Shown here in pieces: positions 54,867 through 64,000 of a stretch of DNA of 64,000 nucleotides. Position numbers and translations under genes: made by a program. Numbering within the stretch: the stretch's first letter is position 1; the number at the start of each line of letters is the position of its first letter. Source of the DNA: Deltaproteobacteria bacterium (lineage in GTDB: Bacteria > Myxococcota_A > UBA9160 > UBA4427); NCBI GenBank assembly GCA_029261835.1, contig JAJDAO010000072.1, positions 200,841-264,840 on the forward strand, written 5' to 3'. The notes beneath the pieces are model-generated. The model was not told where the DNA came from, did no database searches, and worked only from the letters and a program-made list of their open reading frames with translations.

Positions 54867-57203
54867 ATGACCTCCAGCAGCAGCCAACAGCCGGACTGGC
54901 ACGACTATGTGTCCATTTTTCTGGTCAGCTGTGCAGTCATGTTCTACCAGATCGCCCTGACCAGAGTGCTCAGCGTGGTCGTCTGGTACCACTTCGCGTT
55001 TCTCACGATCTCGATGGTGATGCTCGGCCTCGGTGCGCCGGGTGTGTGGTTTGCCTTGGCTCGCAACCCGCTTCGCTATCTGCGGGTACTGCTGCTGGCG
55101 AGCGGCATCGCGGTGCCGGTCTCGGTGATGTTGGTCGTGAAGCTCGGTGCCGCGATGCTGGCGAACAACGTGCTGAACATCGTGCTCTTCGTGCTTCCCG
55201 CCACTCTTGCTCTGGGCGGTGTCATCTGTCTGCTGCTCATGAAGGCGAGCGGGGCTGCAATCACGAAGATGTACGGCGTCGATCTGCTCGGCGCGGGACT
55301 GGGCGCCGTTACCGTGATCCCGCTCATGCACGTCATCCCAACGCCGCTGCTCGCAGCCGGTGTCGGCTTCCTGCCGTTGATCTGCCTCGCGCTACGCCCT
55401 GGAGGGATGCGACGGGCAGCCAGCCTGTGCATGCTGCTGCTCGCCGGAGCCGTCGTGCAGGGCGACGCGTTTCAGATTACGCGTTCGAAGGATTACGACG
55501 AGCGGGTCGTTCGACCGGTCTATGAAGACTGGTCCCCGATCGCTCGGATCACGATATTCGATGAGACCTTCCACGTTCTGGCCGAGCACCAGTCGGGCTT
55601 CTCCTGGGGCAGGGGAAGCATGTTTCCGGAGGGCGAGACGCTCCCGCAGTACTGGCTGGAGCAGGACGGCAGCGCCGGGACATCCATCTCCAAGTTCTCG
55701 GGTGACATCGGCCGAATGGGTCACCTCTTCTACGACGTGACGACGGTCGGCCATCAACTGAGACCGCCCCAGAGCGTCGCGATCATCGGCGCTGGCGGCG
55801 GCCGAGACATTCTCTCGGCGCTCCTGGCGGGAGCGACTGAAATCGATGCGGTGGAGCTGAATTCGCACACGATCGATGCCGTCTCCACGCGCTTTGGTGA
55901 GTTCACCGGCGACATCTATCACGCACCCGGCGTCCACGCGGTGGCGAGTGACGGCCGCAGCCATCTCACACACACACGGAAGAGCTTCGACCTGATTCAG
56001 ATCTCGCTCATCGACAGCTGGGCCGCCAGTGCGGCGGGTGCCTTCGCGCTGGCGGAGAACAGCTTGTATACCGTCGAGGCATTCGAACTCTATGGAAGCC
56101 GCTTGAGCGAGGCAGGGCTCATCTCGACCAGTCGCTGGATGACGGAGATGCCGCGGCTCATCGTCCTCGCGGATGCCGCGCTTCGAGAGATGGGCATCGA
56201 TGAGACACGCGATCACATGGTCATCGTATCCGCGGAATCCGTCGGAACGCTGCTGACCTCGGAGCGACCGTTTGGCGCCGACGAGCTGGAGCGCCTCCGC
56301 GAGATCTGCGAGAAACGCGGGTTCGTGCAGCTGTACCCGGTTGCTCCCGGCGCCGCGCCGCCGAACCCCTTCATCGCGGCCACCGTGCACCAAGGCCTGG
56401 CGCCGCTCGCCGAGTTCGGGTTCAACGTCGCTCCGCCCACAGACGACAGCCCGTACTTCTTTCACATGCTGTCGCCCTTCTCCCTGCCCGACGACCTGTC
56501 GGTCGAGATCGCCGCGGTGACGGGGATGTCGCTCAACCTTCAGTCGACCTACCTCCTACGTCTCGTGATGTGGGGTGTGGCTGTGGCGGCGATCGCCCTC
56601 TTCATGCTGCCCTTTCTCGCGCGTCTGCGGAAAGCGGGACGCGCGGAGCCGTGGCCACACCTTCTGCGCGCGACTACCTACTTTGCCATGATCGGCTTTG
56701 GCTTCATGCTGATCGAGAACGTGCTCGTTCAGCGCTTCGTGCTCTATCTTGGGCATCCGAGCTACGCGATGACTGTCATCATCGCTTCGCTCCTCTTGGG
56801 GATGGGTGTCGGCTCGGCCAACGCCGAGATGCTGGGTGTCGGACGTCTGAAGCGGTATGGCGTGCTCATGCCGGCCGCCGTGCTGGGTCTCGTTCTCGTG
56901 CTGCCCGGCCTCTTCACGACGACGCTCGGCCTTCCCCTTGCTCTGCGCGTTCTCATCAGCGGGTCGATACTGGTTCCGCTCGGAGCGGTGCTCGGTGTCT
57001 TCTTTCCGCTCGGCATGCTGCGCTTCGGAGACAGCGCAAAGCCCTGGTACTGGGCGATCAACGGCGTATTCGGCGTCGTGGCGAGTGTGCTTTCGCTGGC
57101 GCTGTCGATGGAGATCGGCTTTGCAGCCGTTGGCGTTGTCGCCGCGCTCGGCTATGGCGTGGCGTGGGCCTGTCTCCAGGGCGCCCGGGCATCGTCGATC
57201 TAA
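54867..57203 (+). CDS. Integral membrane protein with spermidine-synthase-like domain
   Basis: A 778-residue protein. N-terminal membrane helices (to about 225) include QIALTRVLSVVVWYHFAF, a motif shared with the partial gene at 62909. The central soluble domain has a Rossmann methyltransferase/aminopropyltransferase fold, with IIGAGGGRD at 306-314 and an acidic VELN. About seven more helices follow from about residue 565. The aminopropyltransferase substrate motif D-x-x-D-P is replaced by ISLIDSW, so it is probably not a true spermidine synthase. It ends at the base before the convergent acyltransferase stop. Confidence 0.85.
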   Translation: MTSSSSQQPDWHDYVSIFLVSCAVMFYQIALTRVLSVVVWYHFAFLTISMVMLGLGAPGVWFALARNPLRYLRVLLLASGIAVPVSVMLVVKLGAAMLANNVLNIVLFVLPATLALGGVICLLLMKASGAAITKMYGVDLLGAGLGAVTVIPLMHVIPTPLLAAGVGFLPLICLALRPGGMRRAASLCMLLLAGAVVQGDAFQITRSKDYDERVVRPVYEDWSPIARITIFDETFHVLAEHQSGFSWGRGSMFPEGETLPQYWLEQDGSAGTSISKFSGDIGRMGHLFYDVTTVGHQLRPPQSVAIIGAGGGRDILSALLAGATEIDAVELNSHTIDAVSTRFGEFTGDIYHAPGVHAVASDGRSHLTHTRKSFDLIQISLIDSWAASAAGAFALAENSLYTVEAFELYGSRLSEAGLISTSRWMTEMPRLIVLADAALREMGIDETRDHMVIVSAESVGTLLTSERPFGADELERLREICEKRGFVQLYPVAPGAAPPNPFIAATVHQGLAPLAEFGFNVAPPTDDSPYFFHMLSPFSLPDDLSVEIAAVTGMSLNLQSTYLLRLVMWGVAVAAIALFMLPFLARLRKAGRAEPWPHLLRATTYFAMIGFGFMLIENVLVQRFVLYLGHPSYAMTVIIASLLLGMGVGSANAEMLGVGRLKRYGVLMPAAVLGLVLVLPGLFTTTLGLPLALRVLISGSILVPLGAVLGVFFPLGMLRFGDSAKPWYWAINGVFGVVASVLSLALSMEIGFAAVGVVAALGYGVAWACLQGARASSI

Positions 57204-58433
57204 TCACTTGGCTCCGATGCGGCGGCTGAGTTTGATTCCACAGTCGATCATCGGCCGCTCGAACACCAGGAAGCTCAGCGCTGCCACGAGCCCGCTGCCC
57301 AGGAGAACGCCAACGTAGAGTAGGATGAAGCGGGCGGGGTCCAGCGCCGTGGGCGTGGGAAACACGGCGGGAAAGCCGATCAGCCAGAACATCACGTAGG
57401 GATGGGTCAAGTACATCCCGTAGGAGATCCGTGCCCAGGGATACCAGGCTCGGTGAGCGAGCAGACGAGTGAGGCCGTTCTCGAGAAAGAGCGCGTTGGC
57501 GACCAGGAAACCGGTGCCGATCGCGATGAGCAGGAATTGGAAGACGACCGGGAACAGGCCGCGCTGCTGAAGGCCGCCAAGCGCCCACGTGGCCAGAATG
57601 ATGCCAATGCCGAGGGCGCCGGTCCAGCCACCGAGCCGCACCGTGAGGGCGCGGAATCCCTCTTCGTGATGCACGAAGAAGTATGCGATCAGGACGCCGA
57701 TCAGGATCTCGTCGATTCGGTTGTGCGTACGGAAGTAGAACCCCTCCGTCATGATGATCCCCGGATCGAGGGCGAACTGAATCATTCGGATGAGCAGGGG
57801 AGCGAGCGTGATGCCCACCAGGAGTCGAATGCGCCACGCCGGCTGCGGGATGCGGTATGCCAACACGAGCGCCGGCGGCAGCAACAGGTAGAAGTGCTCT
57901 TCGACGCATAGAGACCAGGCCCACGACATGGGACTGGGTTCGAACGCCGCGTACGTGTAATTCATGATGTAGACGTAGTTCTGCCAGGCGTTGGCCTGCA
58001 GCCCCGGCAAATCGCCCAGTGACAGGTGCCAATTCGCGATACCGATCCCAGCACCCGCATACCAGAAAGTCGCAATCGTCAGGAAGAGGTAGTAGGCCGG
58101 AAACACGCGAAAGCCGCGCCGAATGAAGAAACGCGGGAACTGAACGCTCCCCGAACGCATGACGTTGGTCATCAGGATGCGCCCGATCAGGAAGCCGCTC
58201 AGAACGAAGAAGAAGTCCAGACCACTCCAGAAGCCGTTGATGGCGAGATAGAACGGGGGGAGCTGCCACTTGCCGTCTGGTGGCATGAGCGGGATGTTGC
58301 CGCTGAACATCGCGATGTGAAAACAGATTACGAGGAAGCTCGCGATGGCTCGCAACCCGTGAAGCGCGTCGAACTGGTCCCCGGGCGGGGTGAAGAGATC
58401 GCTTCGAATCCGACTTGTGATGGTCTTCAGCAT
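57204..58433 (-). CDS. Acyltransferase-3 family membrane protein (OafA-like)
   Basis: A 409-residue integral membrane acyltransferase. It begins with the family block DALHGLRAIASFLVICFH (conserved Arg and His), followed by FFVLSGFLIGR, RRGFRVFPAYY and SWAWSLCVEEHFYLLLP, across about ten helices. Such enzymes use cytoplasmic acyl-CoA to acylate periplasmic sugars of O-antigen, glucan or peptidoglycan. Many OafA proteins carry a C-terminal SGNH domain; this one does not, but a separate SGNH gene lies 87 bp upstream on the same strand, so the pair may replace the fused form. Confidence 0.9.
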   Translation of the reverse strand: MLKTITSRIRSDLFTPPGDQFDALHGLRAIASFLVICFHIAMFSGNIPLMPPDGKWQLPPFYLAINGFWSGLDFFFVLSGFLIGRILMTNVMRSGSVQFPRFFIRRGFRVFPAYYLFLTIATFWYAGAGIGIANWHLSLGDLPGLQANAWQNYVYIMNYTYAAFEPSPMSWAWSLCVEEHFYLLLPPALVLAYRIPQPAWRIRLLVGITLAPLLIRMIQFALDPGIIMTEGFYFRTHNRIDEILIGVLIAYFFVHHEEGFRALTVRLGGWTGALGIGIILATWALGGLQQRGLFPVVFQFLLIAIGTGFLVANALFLENGLTRLLAHRAWYPWARISYGMYLTHPYVMFWLIGFPAVFPTPTALDPARFILLYVGVLLGSGLVAALSFLVFERPMIDCGIKLSRRIGAK

Positions 58434-58520
58434 CCCCGCCCGCCCAGTGGCCTTAGCTTGCAGAACCCGGTGGGACGTTAGCCCACGCTCGACTCGCAGC
58501 CTTCCGTGTAGGCGAGCGAA

Positions 58521-59663
58521 TCACGGCGCGGTTGCCCGTGGCCGAGTCGGCAATCCGGCATCGTCCAACCCGGCCAGGCCTTCGTTCACGCATCGGGCGA
58601 CTTCATGCGAGCCCAATCGTGTGTAGTGAACGCTGTCGAAGAAGAGCGGCGAAGGATCGAGCTCGCCGAAGCACGCGACCACGTCGACGATGTACACGCC
58701 GAGGTCGGTGGCCATGCTACGCGTGTGCTGATTGACGATGTCGAGCAGCTTGGCGTGCTGCGCGTGGCTCATCCAGCCCTCGCGCCACGGTCGTCGCAGG
58801 CGGCGCTCGGCACGGTACGGTCGGTAGTCCTCGCGCAGGGAGTGGGGTTGAGTCATCAGGACCACGCCTGCGCCGTGACGCTCGGCGAGCTCGGCGATCG
58901 TGCGATAGACCGCCTCCCGGGCCGGAAGGCTCGCGCGAAGCCTCGCCGTGGCTTCCAGCAGGTGACGATCCGCCAGGGGCGGAGCGCTCTCGCGAATCGA
59001 TTCGGGCGCCACGCCGGTCACATCGCGACCGCGAGCATTGTGGTATCGGAAGCTCAACCACGAGAGCAGCGACGACTTGCGCACGCGTATACCCAGTATC
59101 ACGCGGTCGGCCTCAGCGGCGAGCATCTCGCCGATGGGTCGGCGGGGAAAGGCCTGCAGGCTGAATTCACTCGGTGCTCGCAGCATTTCGGTCAGATCGT
59201 TGATGCCGTGCATCAGAAGGATTCGTCTGGGTCGCAGTCCGAGCTCCTCCAGCAGATATCGGAGGCTCCGAGAGCTGTCGATCGCGCAGTTCTCCGCGAC
59301 GCCGAAGTTCATTGCAGGCTGCTCGAGCAGATCGGGCCAACGCTCCCCTTCCGCGACCAGCGCGGTCTCGGTGGTGCTTCCGCCGATCGCGATCAGTGGA
59401 GCAGCCGCGTCGGAATTCCCGTTCGACAGGCTTCCCCAGCGCGTGATCTCGCCCCGCACCTCGACCGCGCCCTCGTAGAGTCCAGCGATCTTCGCGGTGG
59501 CCCTCGAGCCGGGTGTGTTCATGCGGCTGAGATACGCGTCCACAGGGCGCGGCGGGCGATAGGGATTGGACCACGCGAGTCTCAGCGCGAGCTCTGCGAG
59601 CGCGAGCACCATGAGTGGTGCGAGCACACTCGACGCTGCCTTGGCGATCCACGCTCGCTTCAT
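58521..59663 (-). CDS. Membrane-anchored SGNH-hydrolase-like protein
   Basis: A 380-residue protein from the ATG at 59663, which overlaps the upstream stop by 3 bp (ATGA). One N-terminal membrane helix (VLAPLMVLALAELALRLAW) is followed by a periplasmic domain with SGNH blocks: IGGSTTET (block I, Ser within GGS), HGIND (block III) and DSVHYT (block V, Asp and His). This matches the SGNH domains that complete acyl transfer in OafA/AlgX-type systems. It is co-translated with the fused spermidine-synthase-like protein and lies just upstream of the acyltransferase-3 gene. Confidence 0.82.
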   Translation of the reverse strand: MKRAWIAKAASSVLAPLMVLALAELALRLAWSNPYRPPRPVDAYLSRMNTPGSRATAKIAGLYEGAVEVRGEITRWGSLSNGNSDAAAPLIAIGGSTTETALVAEGERWPDLLEQPAMNFGVAENCAIDSSRSLRYLLEELGLRPRRILLMHGINDLTEMLRAPSEFSLQAFPRRPIGEMLAAEADRVILGIRVRKSSLLSWLSFRYHNARGRDVTGVAPESIRESAPPLADRHLLEATARLRASLPAREAVYRTIAELAERHGAGVVLMTQPHSLREDYRPYRAERRLRRPWREGWMSHAQHAKLLDIVNQHTRSMATDLGVYIVDVVACFGELDPSPLFFDSVHYTRLGSHEVARCVNEGLAGLDDAGLPTRPRATAP

Positions 59664-62545
59664 TCCTTCACGGGCTTCCTGTTGCTGCCGGATATCGTCC
59701 GGTCGGGATCGATGCCTTGCTTGGGTCGCAAGCGACGGGCTTCCGCGAGCCCCGCCGCGCAGTCCGCTTCGCGTCCCACGCAGCGCCCCCACAGCGCTAC
59801 CAGCGGATCCGGATCAAAGGGCGCCGGGTAGCGGTAGAACCAACGGTAGAGTCGCGACGCCTCTGACGCACTCGAGACGGAAATGCTTGCTCGAGACCGG
59901 GAGGGAGCTGTGTGGCTCACGAGCCGGGCGAAGACCGACTTGGGAATCTCGCCCCCATAGCGAGCACCGGGCTCGTCGTTGATCGTCGCCAGCACCTCGC
60001 GCAGAGCTTCCGAGTCAGGGTCGAGATGCTTCCACTCCACGAGCAACGCGAGGCACAGCCCGTTCCGCTGCCGGCAGGCCTCCCGGGTGGCGTCCAGACG
60101 GGCTCTTTCCGGGTCGCTGTTGGCTGCATCGCGCAGGTGACGACGAAGGAGCGAGTTGCGCGCCCCCACCGCGGCCGCTTCTCCCGACGTGATCCCCGGC
60201 AGCCGTCCCGCGGCCCCTCGGAAGAACGCCCGTCCCGCGACGTGATTCAGGGTCGGCCGGTAGAGGGTGTGGACCCGACCGGTGAAGTCGCTGGCCGCCA
60301 CGACGCCCACCGGCAGCAGCTCGTGGGCCAGTAGCGCGGACAGCGTATCGATACCACACCGCTCGAAGCCGGCCCTCAGGTCGAGCATCTGCATATGCCG
60401 AGCCACGCTCTCGGGCGTCGGGACGAATTCGTCGTCGTTGAAGCCGAGCACGAGCAGGTCCGGTCCCAGCCCGTACCAGACCGCGACGCGGTCGAACACC
60501 GACGCGAAGGTACGCAGCACGAGGGAGACCGCTTCCTCGTCGGTCTCGTACTGGTGGTACCACTGCAGGTAGACCCCGTCGGGCGACAGGTGCTCGCGCG
60601 CCGCCGCGATGAACTCCTGGCTGAAGAGCATCTCGACACCCGTCACCCAGGGGTTCGGGGGCTCCGAAGCGATCACATCGTAGAGACCACGGCTCCGTAT
60701 CAGCGATCGGTACGCATCGCTCGAAACAATCTCCACTTTCGGGTGCTCGCTCACTCCCCGGTTCGAGAAGTCGAAGTACGGAGCCGCCTCCACCACGCCG
60801 GGAGAGATCTCGGCGACGGTTACCTCCCTCACGCTGTCCATCGAGGCGAACTCTCCGACTGTCACGCCGGTGCCGAAACCCACGACAAAGACGCGCTCCG
60901 GGTCCTCGACCATGAGGGCGGGCACCAGAGCGGCCATGGCCATCGTGGCATAGTCGTCATGCGTATCGCCGTCCCCCTTGCCGTTCGAAATGATCGAGCG
61001 GGAGAACGAGCCGTCGGCCCGATCGATCTCGAGCACGGCAACCGAGGCCGTCGGGTCGTCGTCGTGGAAGATCACGCGACTGCCCGGATTCCCGATCATC
61101 TCGTCGGCCGCGGTGTCGATCGCTTCGAAGGAGACGTCCTTGCGTTCTCGGTGCCGGAAGAGGCCCCATGACGAGTAGGCGGGATTCCATGCCGGAAACA
61201 GTGCAATGCCAAGCATCGCGACGGCGAGCCCCGCTGCGCTCGCCGCAGCGGCCGTACGGGAGAGCAGGCGCACCGCCAGTAGTACGGCACCAACGGCCAG
61301 CGCCGCGATCGCGAGCCGATAGACATGGTGCAGGTCCAGCACAGACAGCAGCGCGTAGCCGCCGATGAGCGCTCCCAACAGCGACCCCAGCGTGTTCCAG
61401 CTATAGAGCCGTCCGGCGGTCGCCCCGAGATCCCCCACTTCGCGTCGTAGCTGGTGGAAGAGCAGCGGAAGAACCGCACCGGAGAGGATCGCCGCCGGTC
61501 CGATCACGACCGCGAAGGCTGCGAAGATGGAAAGATTGAAGGGGAGGAAGTCCGCGTCGCTATTGCCGAACCGACTCCGCAGCACGTAGGCCCAGAGCGG
61601 CATCTTCTCCAGCTGCAGGTACAGGAACGTGAGGTACGCGACCAGCGCGACCTGGTTGAACAGCAGCGTCAATCTCGGAATACGCGGCGCCAGGGAGACG
61701 GCAAAGCTTCCGAGGGCGATGCAGAGTACGAAGACCGCGACGATCGTCGCGAAGGTGTATTCGGAGGAGCCCAGGGAGAGCCCGCCGAGTCGTATGAACA
61801 CGTTCTGCAGCACCATCAGTGCGAAGCCACTCAACAGGCCGACCGATGCGTAGAGCCGCATGCCAGCGACCTGCGGTGCTCCCTCGCGAGCCAGCTTTCC
61901 GGTGGCGACCGGCGCGCGCCATTCGAAGAGCGCAAACACACCACCGGCGGCGAGGTTCGCCGTGCTCATCCACATCATCGTCCCGGAAAGCCCGAGGGCG
62001 GGGATCAGCAGGAAGCTCCCCAACAGTGCCCCGGCGAAGGCGCCGATGGTGTTGCAGGCGTAGACCAGGGCGTGGAAGCGCGTGGCGTCTTCGATGTCGT
62101 GGGAGAGCGCTTGCGTGAGGATGGGAATCGTCCCGCCCATCAGCACCGTGGGCGGACCGAGCAGCACCGCCACCAGCACCACGTCGAAGGCCAAGCCGAG
62201 TCCGCCCGCCGCGTGCGGAACCGCCACGGACAGGGCGCGGATGCCCGCGAAGAGCCAGGGAAAGCAGAGGGCGTAGAGTCCGATCCCGATCTCGACCAGG
62301 CCGTAGGCCAGAAACAGCCGCGGCGAACGACCCTCCCGCGCCGCCCGTTCGACCAGCCGGTTCGTGACGCGCCCGAACAGCGCATAGCCCGCGGACAATC
62401 CAGCCAGGAAGATGCCCAGCACAGACGCGGTGGCTTCGCTGTGGGAGCCGAGGAGTGTGGCCAGGTACTTCTGCCAGCTGACCTCGTAGACGAGACCGCT
62501 CACGCCGGTGATTACCGTAAGCAGTAGGGCGACGACGCGCAGCAA
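59660..62545 (-). CDS. Fused transporter-like/spermidine-synthase-like membrane protein
   Basis: A 961-residue protein starting at a TTG. The N-terminal about 480 residues form about 14 membrane helices beginning VSGLVYEVSWQKYLATLLGSHSEATASVLGIFLAGLSAG, the usual opening of fused MFS/spermidine-synthase proteins. The middle domain has VFVVGFGTGVTVGEF, VAEISPG and SDAYRSLI followed by YDVIASEPPNPWV, a nearly complete aminopropyltransferase-like site. A C-terminal domain of about 250 residues is unfamiliar. No S-adenosylmethionine decarboxylase is in view, so the substrate is unknown. It heads the operon with the SGNH and acyltransferase-3 genes. Confidence 0.85.
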   Translation of the reverse strand: MLRVVALLLTVITGVSGLVYEVSWQKYLATLLGSHSEATASVLGIFLAGLSAGYALFGRVTNRLVERAAREGRSPRLFLAYGLVEIGIGLYALCFPWLFAGIRALSVAVPHAAGGLGLAFDVVLVAVLLGPPTVLMGGTIPILTQALSHDIEDATRFHALVYACNTIGAFAGALLGSFLLIPALGLSGTMMWMSTANLAAGGVFALFEWRAPVATGKLAREGAPQVAGMRLYASVGLLSGFALMVLQNVFIRLGGLSLGSSEYTFATIVAVFVLCIALGSFAVSLAPRIPRLTLLFNQVALVAYLTFLYLQLEKMPLWAYVLRSRFGNSDADFLPFNLSIFAAFAVVIGPAAILSGAVLPLLFHQLRREVGDLGATAGRLYSWNTLGSLLGALIGGYALLSVLDLHHVYRLAIAALAVGAVLLAVRLLSRTAAAASAAGLAVAMLGIALFPAWNPAYSSWGLFRHRERKDVSFEAIDTAADEMIGNPGSRVIFHDDDPTASVAVLEIDRADGSFSRSIISNGKGDGDTHDDYATMAMAALVPALMVEDPERVFVVGFGTGVTVGEFASMDSVREVTVAEISPGVVEAAPYFDFSNRGVSEHPKVEIVSSDAYRSLIRSRGLYDVIASEPPNPWVTGVEMLFSQEFIAAAREHLSPDGVYLQWYHQYETDEEAVSLVLRTFASVFDRVAVWYGLGPDLLVLGFNDDEFVPTPESVARHMQMLDLRAGFERCGIDTLSALLAHELLPVGVVAASDFTGRVHTLYRPTLNHVAGRAFFRGAAGRLPGITSGEAAAVGARNSLLRRHLRDAANSDPERARLDATREACRQRNGLCLALLVEWKHLDPDSEALREVLATINDEPGARYGGEIPKSVFARLVSHTAPSRSRASISVSSASEASRLYRWFYRYPAPFDPDPLVALWGRCVGREADCAAGLAEARRLRPKQGIDPDRTISGSNRKPVKE

Positions 62546-62908
62546 GGTCAGCCGCTCACTCGGCCAGGCCAGCTGGGGCGGTCGCGCCCGCTCAGGAGGC
62601 TTTCAAACGGCGAGCAGAACTCGGCGTGCCGGTACTCGCGGATCTTCTCCGCCAGGTGCGTCATCGGGAGAGCATCGCAGCCATATTCCGTTGCATGATA
62701 CCTGCCCGCTGCCCGAATCCGTCCCCCGCCCTCATTCGGCACTTCGCCTTTCTTGGCGCCCGGTCGCTGCGCCGCTCCCCGCCAAACGTAGCGGCAGCAA
62801 GGAACGCCCACATGGGGCAGGCCGACTACTCTTGAGTCTCGTGGCGTATTGGGAGAGAATCCAGATCCTCTGGGGGGTCGATCCTCGATTCTGCCGAGAC
62901 GGGGCTTC
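62546..62908. other. Divergent intergenic region between two spermidine-synthase-like genes
   Basis: About 360 bp. It must contain the promoters for the minus-strand operon and for the partial gene at 62909. Open frames here are short (a 38-residue frame at 62548-62664 on the minus strand lacks a ribosome site) and I see no convincing gene, hairpin or palindrome. Confidence 0.4.
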
Positions 62909-64000
62909 ATGCAGCTATCAGCCGTTCCCACGCGCGGCACATATGGCGGACTGTTCTTCGTCACCCTCGCCACGCTGATGCTGCAGCTTCTGCTCACGCG
63001 CATCTTCAGCGTGACCATGTGGTACCACTTCGCGTTCCTCGTCATCTCCATGGCCATGTTCGGCATGGCGGCGGGCGCGATCGCGGTCTACCTGCTCCCT
63101 CGAGTATTCAAGAATGAGAGGCTGCCGCGCCTGCTCACCGTCACCAGCCTGATCTTCTCCCTCACCATCGTGGCGAGCTTCCTACTCCACATCTGGCTGG
63201 CGCGTATCTCCGGCATGGGTGAGAGCTTCGGATCCATCAGTGTCTTTCTCGCCATCACATTCCTGATCATCTCGATACCCTTCTTCTTCTCGGGGGTCTG
63301 CGTGTGCCTGGCCCTGACCCGCTTCCCAACACGCGTGGGTGCGCTCTATGGCGCCGACCTGGCCGGGGCGGCCTGCGGCTGCGTGGCCCTCATCTTCGTG
63401 CTCGAGTCCACGGACGGGCCCACGGCTGTGATCGTGGTGGCGGCGCTGGCGAGCCTGGGGGCGCTCTGCTTCTCCTTTGCCGGGCAGGAGCGACGACTCC
63501 GGTACCTCTCGGCCGCCACCCTCACGCTGCTTGGCCTGGCGTCCCTGGGCCACGCCTCCCTGGTGGCACGCGGGGAATCGCTGATGCAGCTGAGCTGGGT
63601 GTCCGAGAAGAACACCGGACACGTCCTCTACGAGAAGTGGAATCCGTTTTCCTACTTGAAGGTCTACGGCACACCGCAGCGGCTCAGCAAGCCCTTCGGC
63701 TGGGGAATCAGTACCACCTATCCGATCCGCCCGACGGTGAGACAGATCGCCGTGGGGATCGATTCCTGGGCCTCCACGGTGATCACCCAGTTCGGGGGCG
63801 ACTTCGCCGCGGTGGACTATCTGAAGTACGACATCACCAACATGGCCCACTACGTGGTCCCGGACGCCGATGTGCTCGTGGTGGGGAGCGGCGGCGGTCG
63901 GGACATCCTCTCGGCCCTCGCCTTCGACCAGAAGAGCGTAACGGCGGTCGAGATCAACGCCGACCTGATCGAGCTCTTGAACGTACGCTTCGGCGACTTC
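62909..64000 (+). CDS. Integral membrane spermidine-synthase-like protein (3' truncated)
   Basis: The reading frame is open from the ATG at 62909 to the end of the window (364 residues) and continues beyond it. Six or seven membrane helices come first. The segment LTRIFSVTMWYHFAFLVISM matches the N-terminal motif of the gene at 54867 at most positions. The soluble domain then begins, with VVGSGGGRDILSALAFD (Gly326-Asp332) and VEINADLIELLNVRFGDF. It is a paralogue of the 54867 protein. The rest of the fold and any C-terminal helices lie outside the window. Confidence 0.85.
   Translation, partial: MQLSAVPTRGTYGGLFFVTLATLMLQLLLTRIFSVTMWYHFAFLVISMAMFGMAAGAIAVYLLPRVFKNERLPRLLTVTSLIFSLTIVASFLLHIWLARISGMGESFGSISVFLAITFLIISIPFFFSGVCVCLALTRFPTRVGALYGADLAGAACGCVALIFVLESTDGPTAVIVVAALASLGALCFSFAGQERRLRYLSAATLTLLGLASLGHASLVARGESLMQLSWVSEKNTGHVLYEKWNPFSYLKVYGTPQRLSKPFGWGISTTYPIRPTVRQIAVGIDSWASTVITQFGGDFAAVDYLKYDITNMAHYVVPDADVLVVGSGGGRDILSALAFDQKSVTAVEINADLIELLNVRFGDF

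Noticed and set aside
61454-62527. 357-residue plus-strand frame opposite the fused spermidine-synthase-like gene
   Set aside because: Charged, repetitive translation opposite predicted membrane helices; typical of antisense to hydrophobic codons.
62548-62664. 38-residue peptide upstream of the fused spermidine-synthase-like gene
   Set aside because: No ribosome site and no similarity I recognise, although its position suggested a leader peptide.

Overview
The window is a gene-dense, high-GC chromosomal segment of a Gram-negative bacterium. It has lipoprotein signals, a TonB-dependent receptor, outer-membrane barrels and periplasmic enzymes. The mix of acyl-CoA ligases, short-chain dehydrogenases (SDRs), TetR regulators, sulfotransferase-like proteins and spermidine-synthase-like membrane proteins resembles uncultured lineages once called Deltaproteobacteria (Myxococcota or Binatota-like). 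That placement is an inference from gene content. I saw no rRNA, tRNA, CRISPR array, phage or insertion sequence.

Layout. (1) 1-4656, plus strand: a degenerate citryl-CoA-lyase-like protein translationally coupled to an acyl-CoA ligase, a zinc alcohol dehydrogenase and an ABC1/UbiB kinase-like protein, closed by a strong hairpin. (2) 4755-8308, minus strand: an SGNH hydrolase, a DsbA-fold protein without its CxxC, a membrane-anchored protein and a TetR regulator. (3) 8310-15286: a molybdopterin oxidoreductase of the type II DMSO-reductase group and its four-cluster Fe-S subunit, behind a good promoter overlapped by a palindromic operator, facing two flavoproteins (one 3-ketosteroid-dehydrogenase/fumarate-reductase-like, one phytoene-desaturase-like). 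(4) 15498-23880: glutamate dehydrogenase, a Bax-inhibitor-1 protein, a small outer-membrane protein, a radical SAM protein, then a taurine-dissimilation set: aminotransferase, sulfoacetaldehyde acetyltransferase (xsc) and acetate kinase.

(5) 24078-34188: SDR, M20 peptidase, alpha/beta hydrolase, MaoC hydratase, a second acyl-CoA ligase, DUF4336 and DUF3313 proteins, a large polytopic membrane protein and an outer-membrane protein. (6) 34303-44327: a TonB receptor with a very acidic N-terminal segment, a sulfatase-fold protein lacking the formylglycine cysteine, a TPR protein, and secreted proteins, one with a CTERM-like sorting tail. (7) 44324-52148: S9 peptidase, a corrinoid-domain fragment, a VOC protein and a TetR regulator divergent from a metallo-beta-lactamase/sulfotransferase/SDR operon, facing a 3-alpha-hydroxysteroid-dehydrogenase-like SDR. 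(8) 52264-64000: a cell-envelope block with a GT39-like protein, an acyltransferase-3 plus SGNH pair, and three spermidine-synthase-fold integral membrane proteins, the last cut by the window edge.

Themes. The taurine genes form a coherent route: taurine to sulfoacetaldehyde to acetyl phosphate plus sulfite, then acetate plus ATP, with glutamate dehydrogenase able to recycle the amino group. The molybdoenzyme, the KstD-like flavoprotein, the 3-alpha-HSD-like SDR and the CoA ligases suggest oxidation of steroids or other hydrophobic substrates (inference). Several proteins keep a family fold but have lost catalytic residues, which is the most unusual feature of the window.
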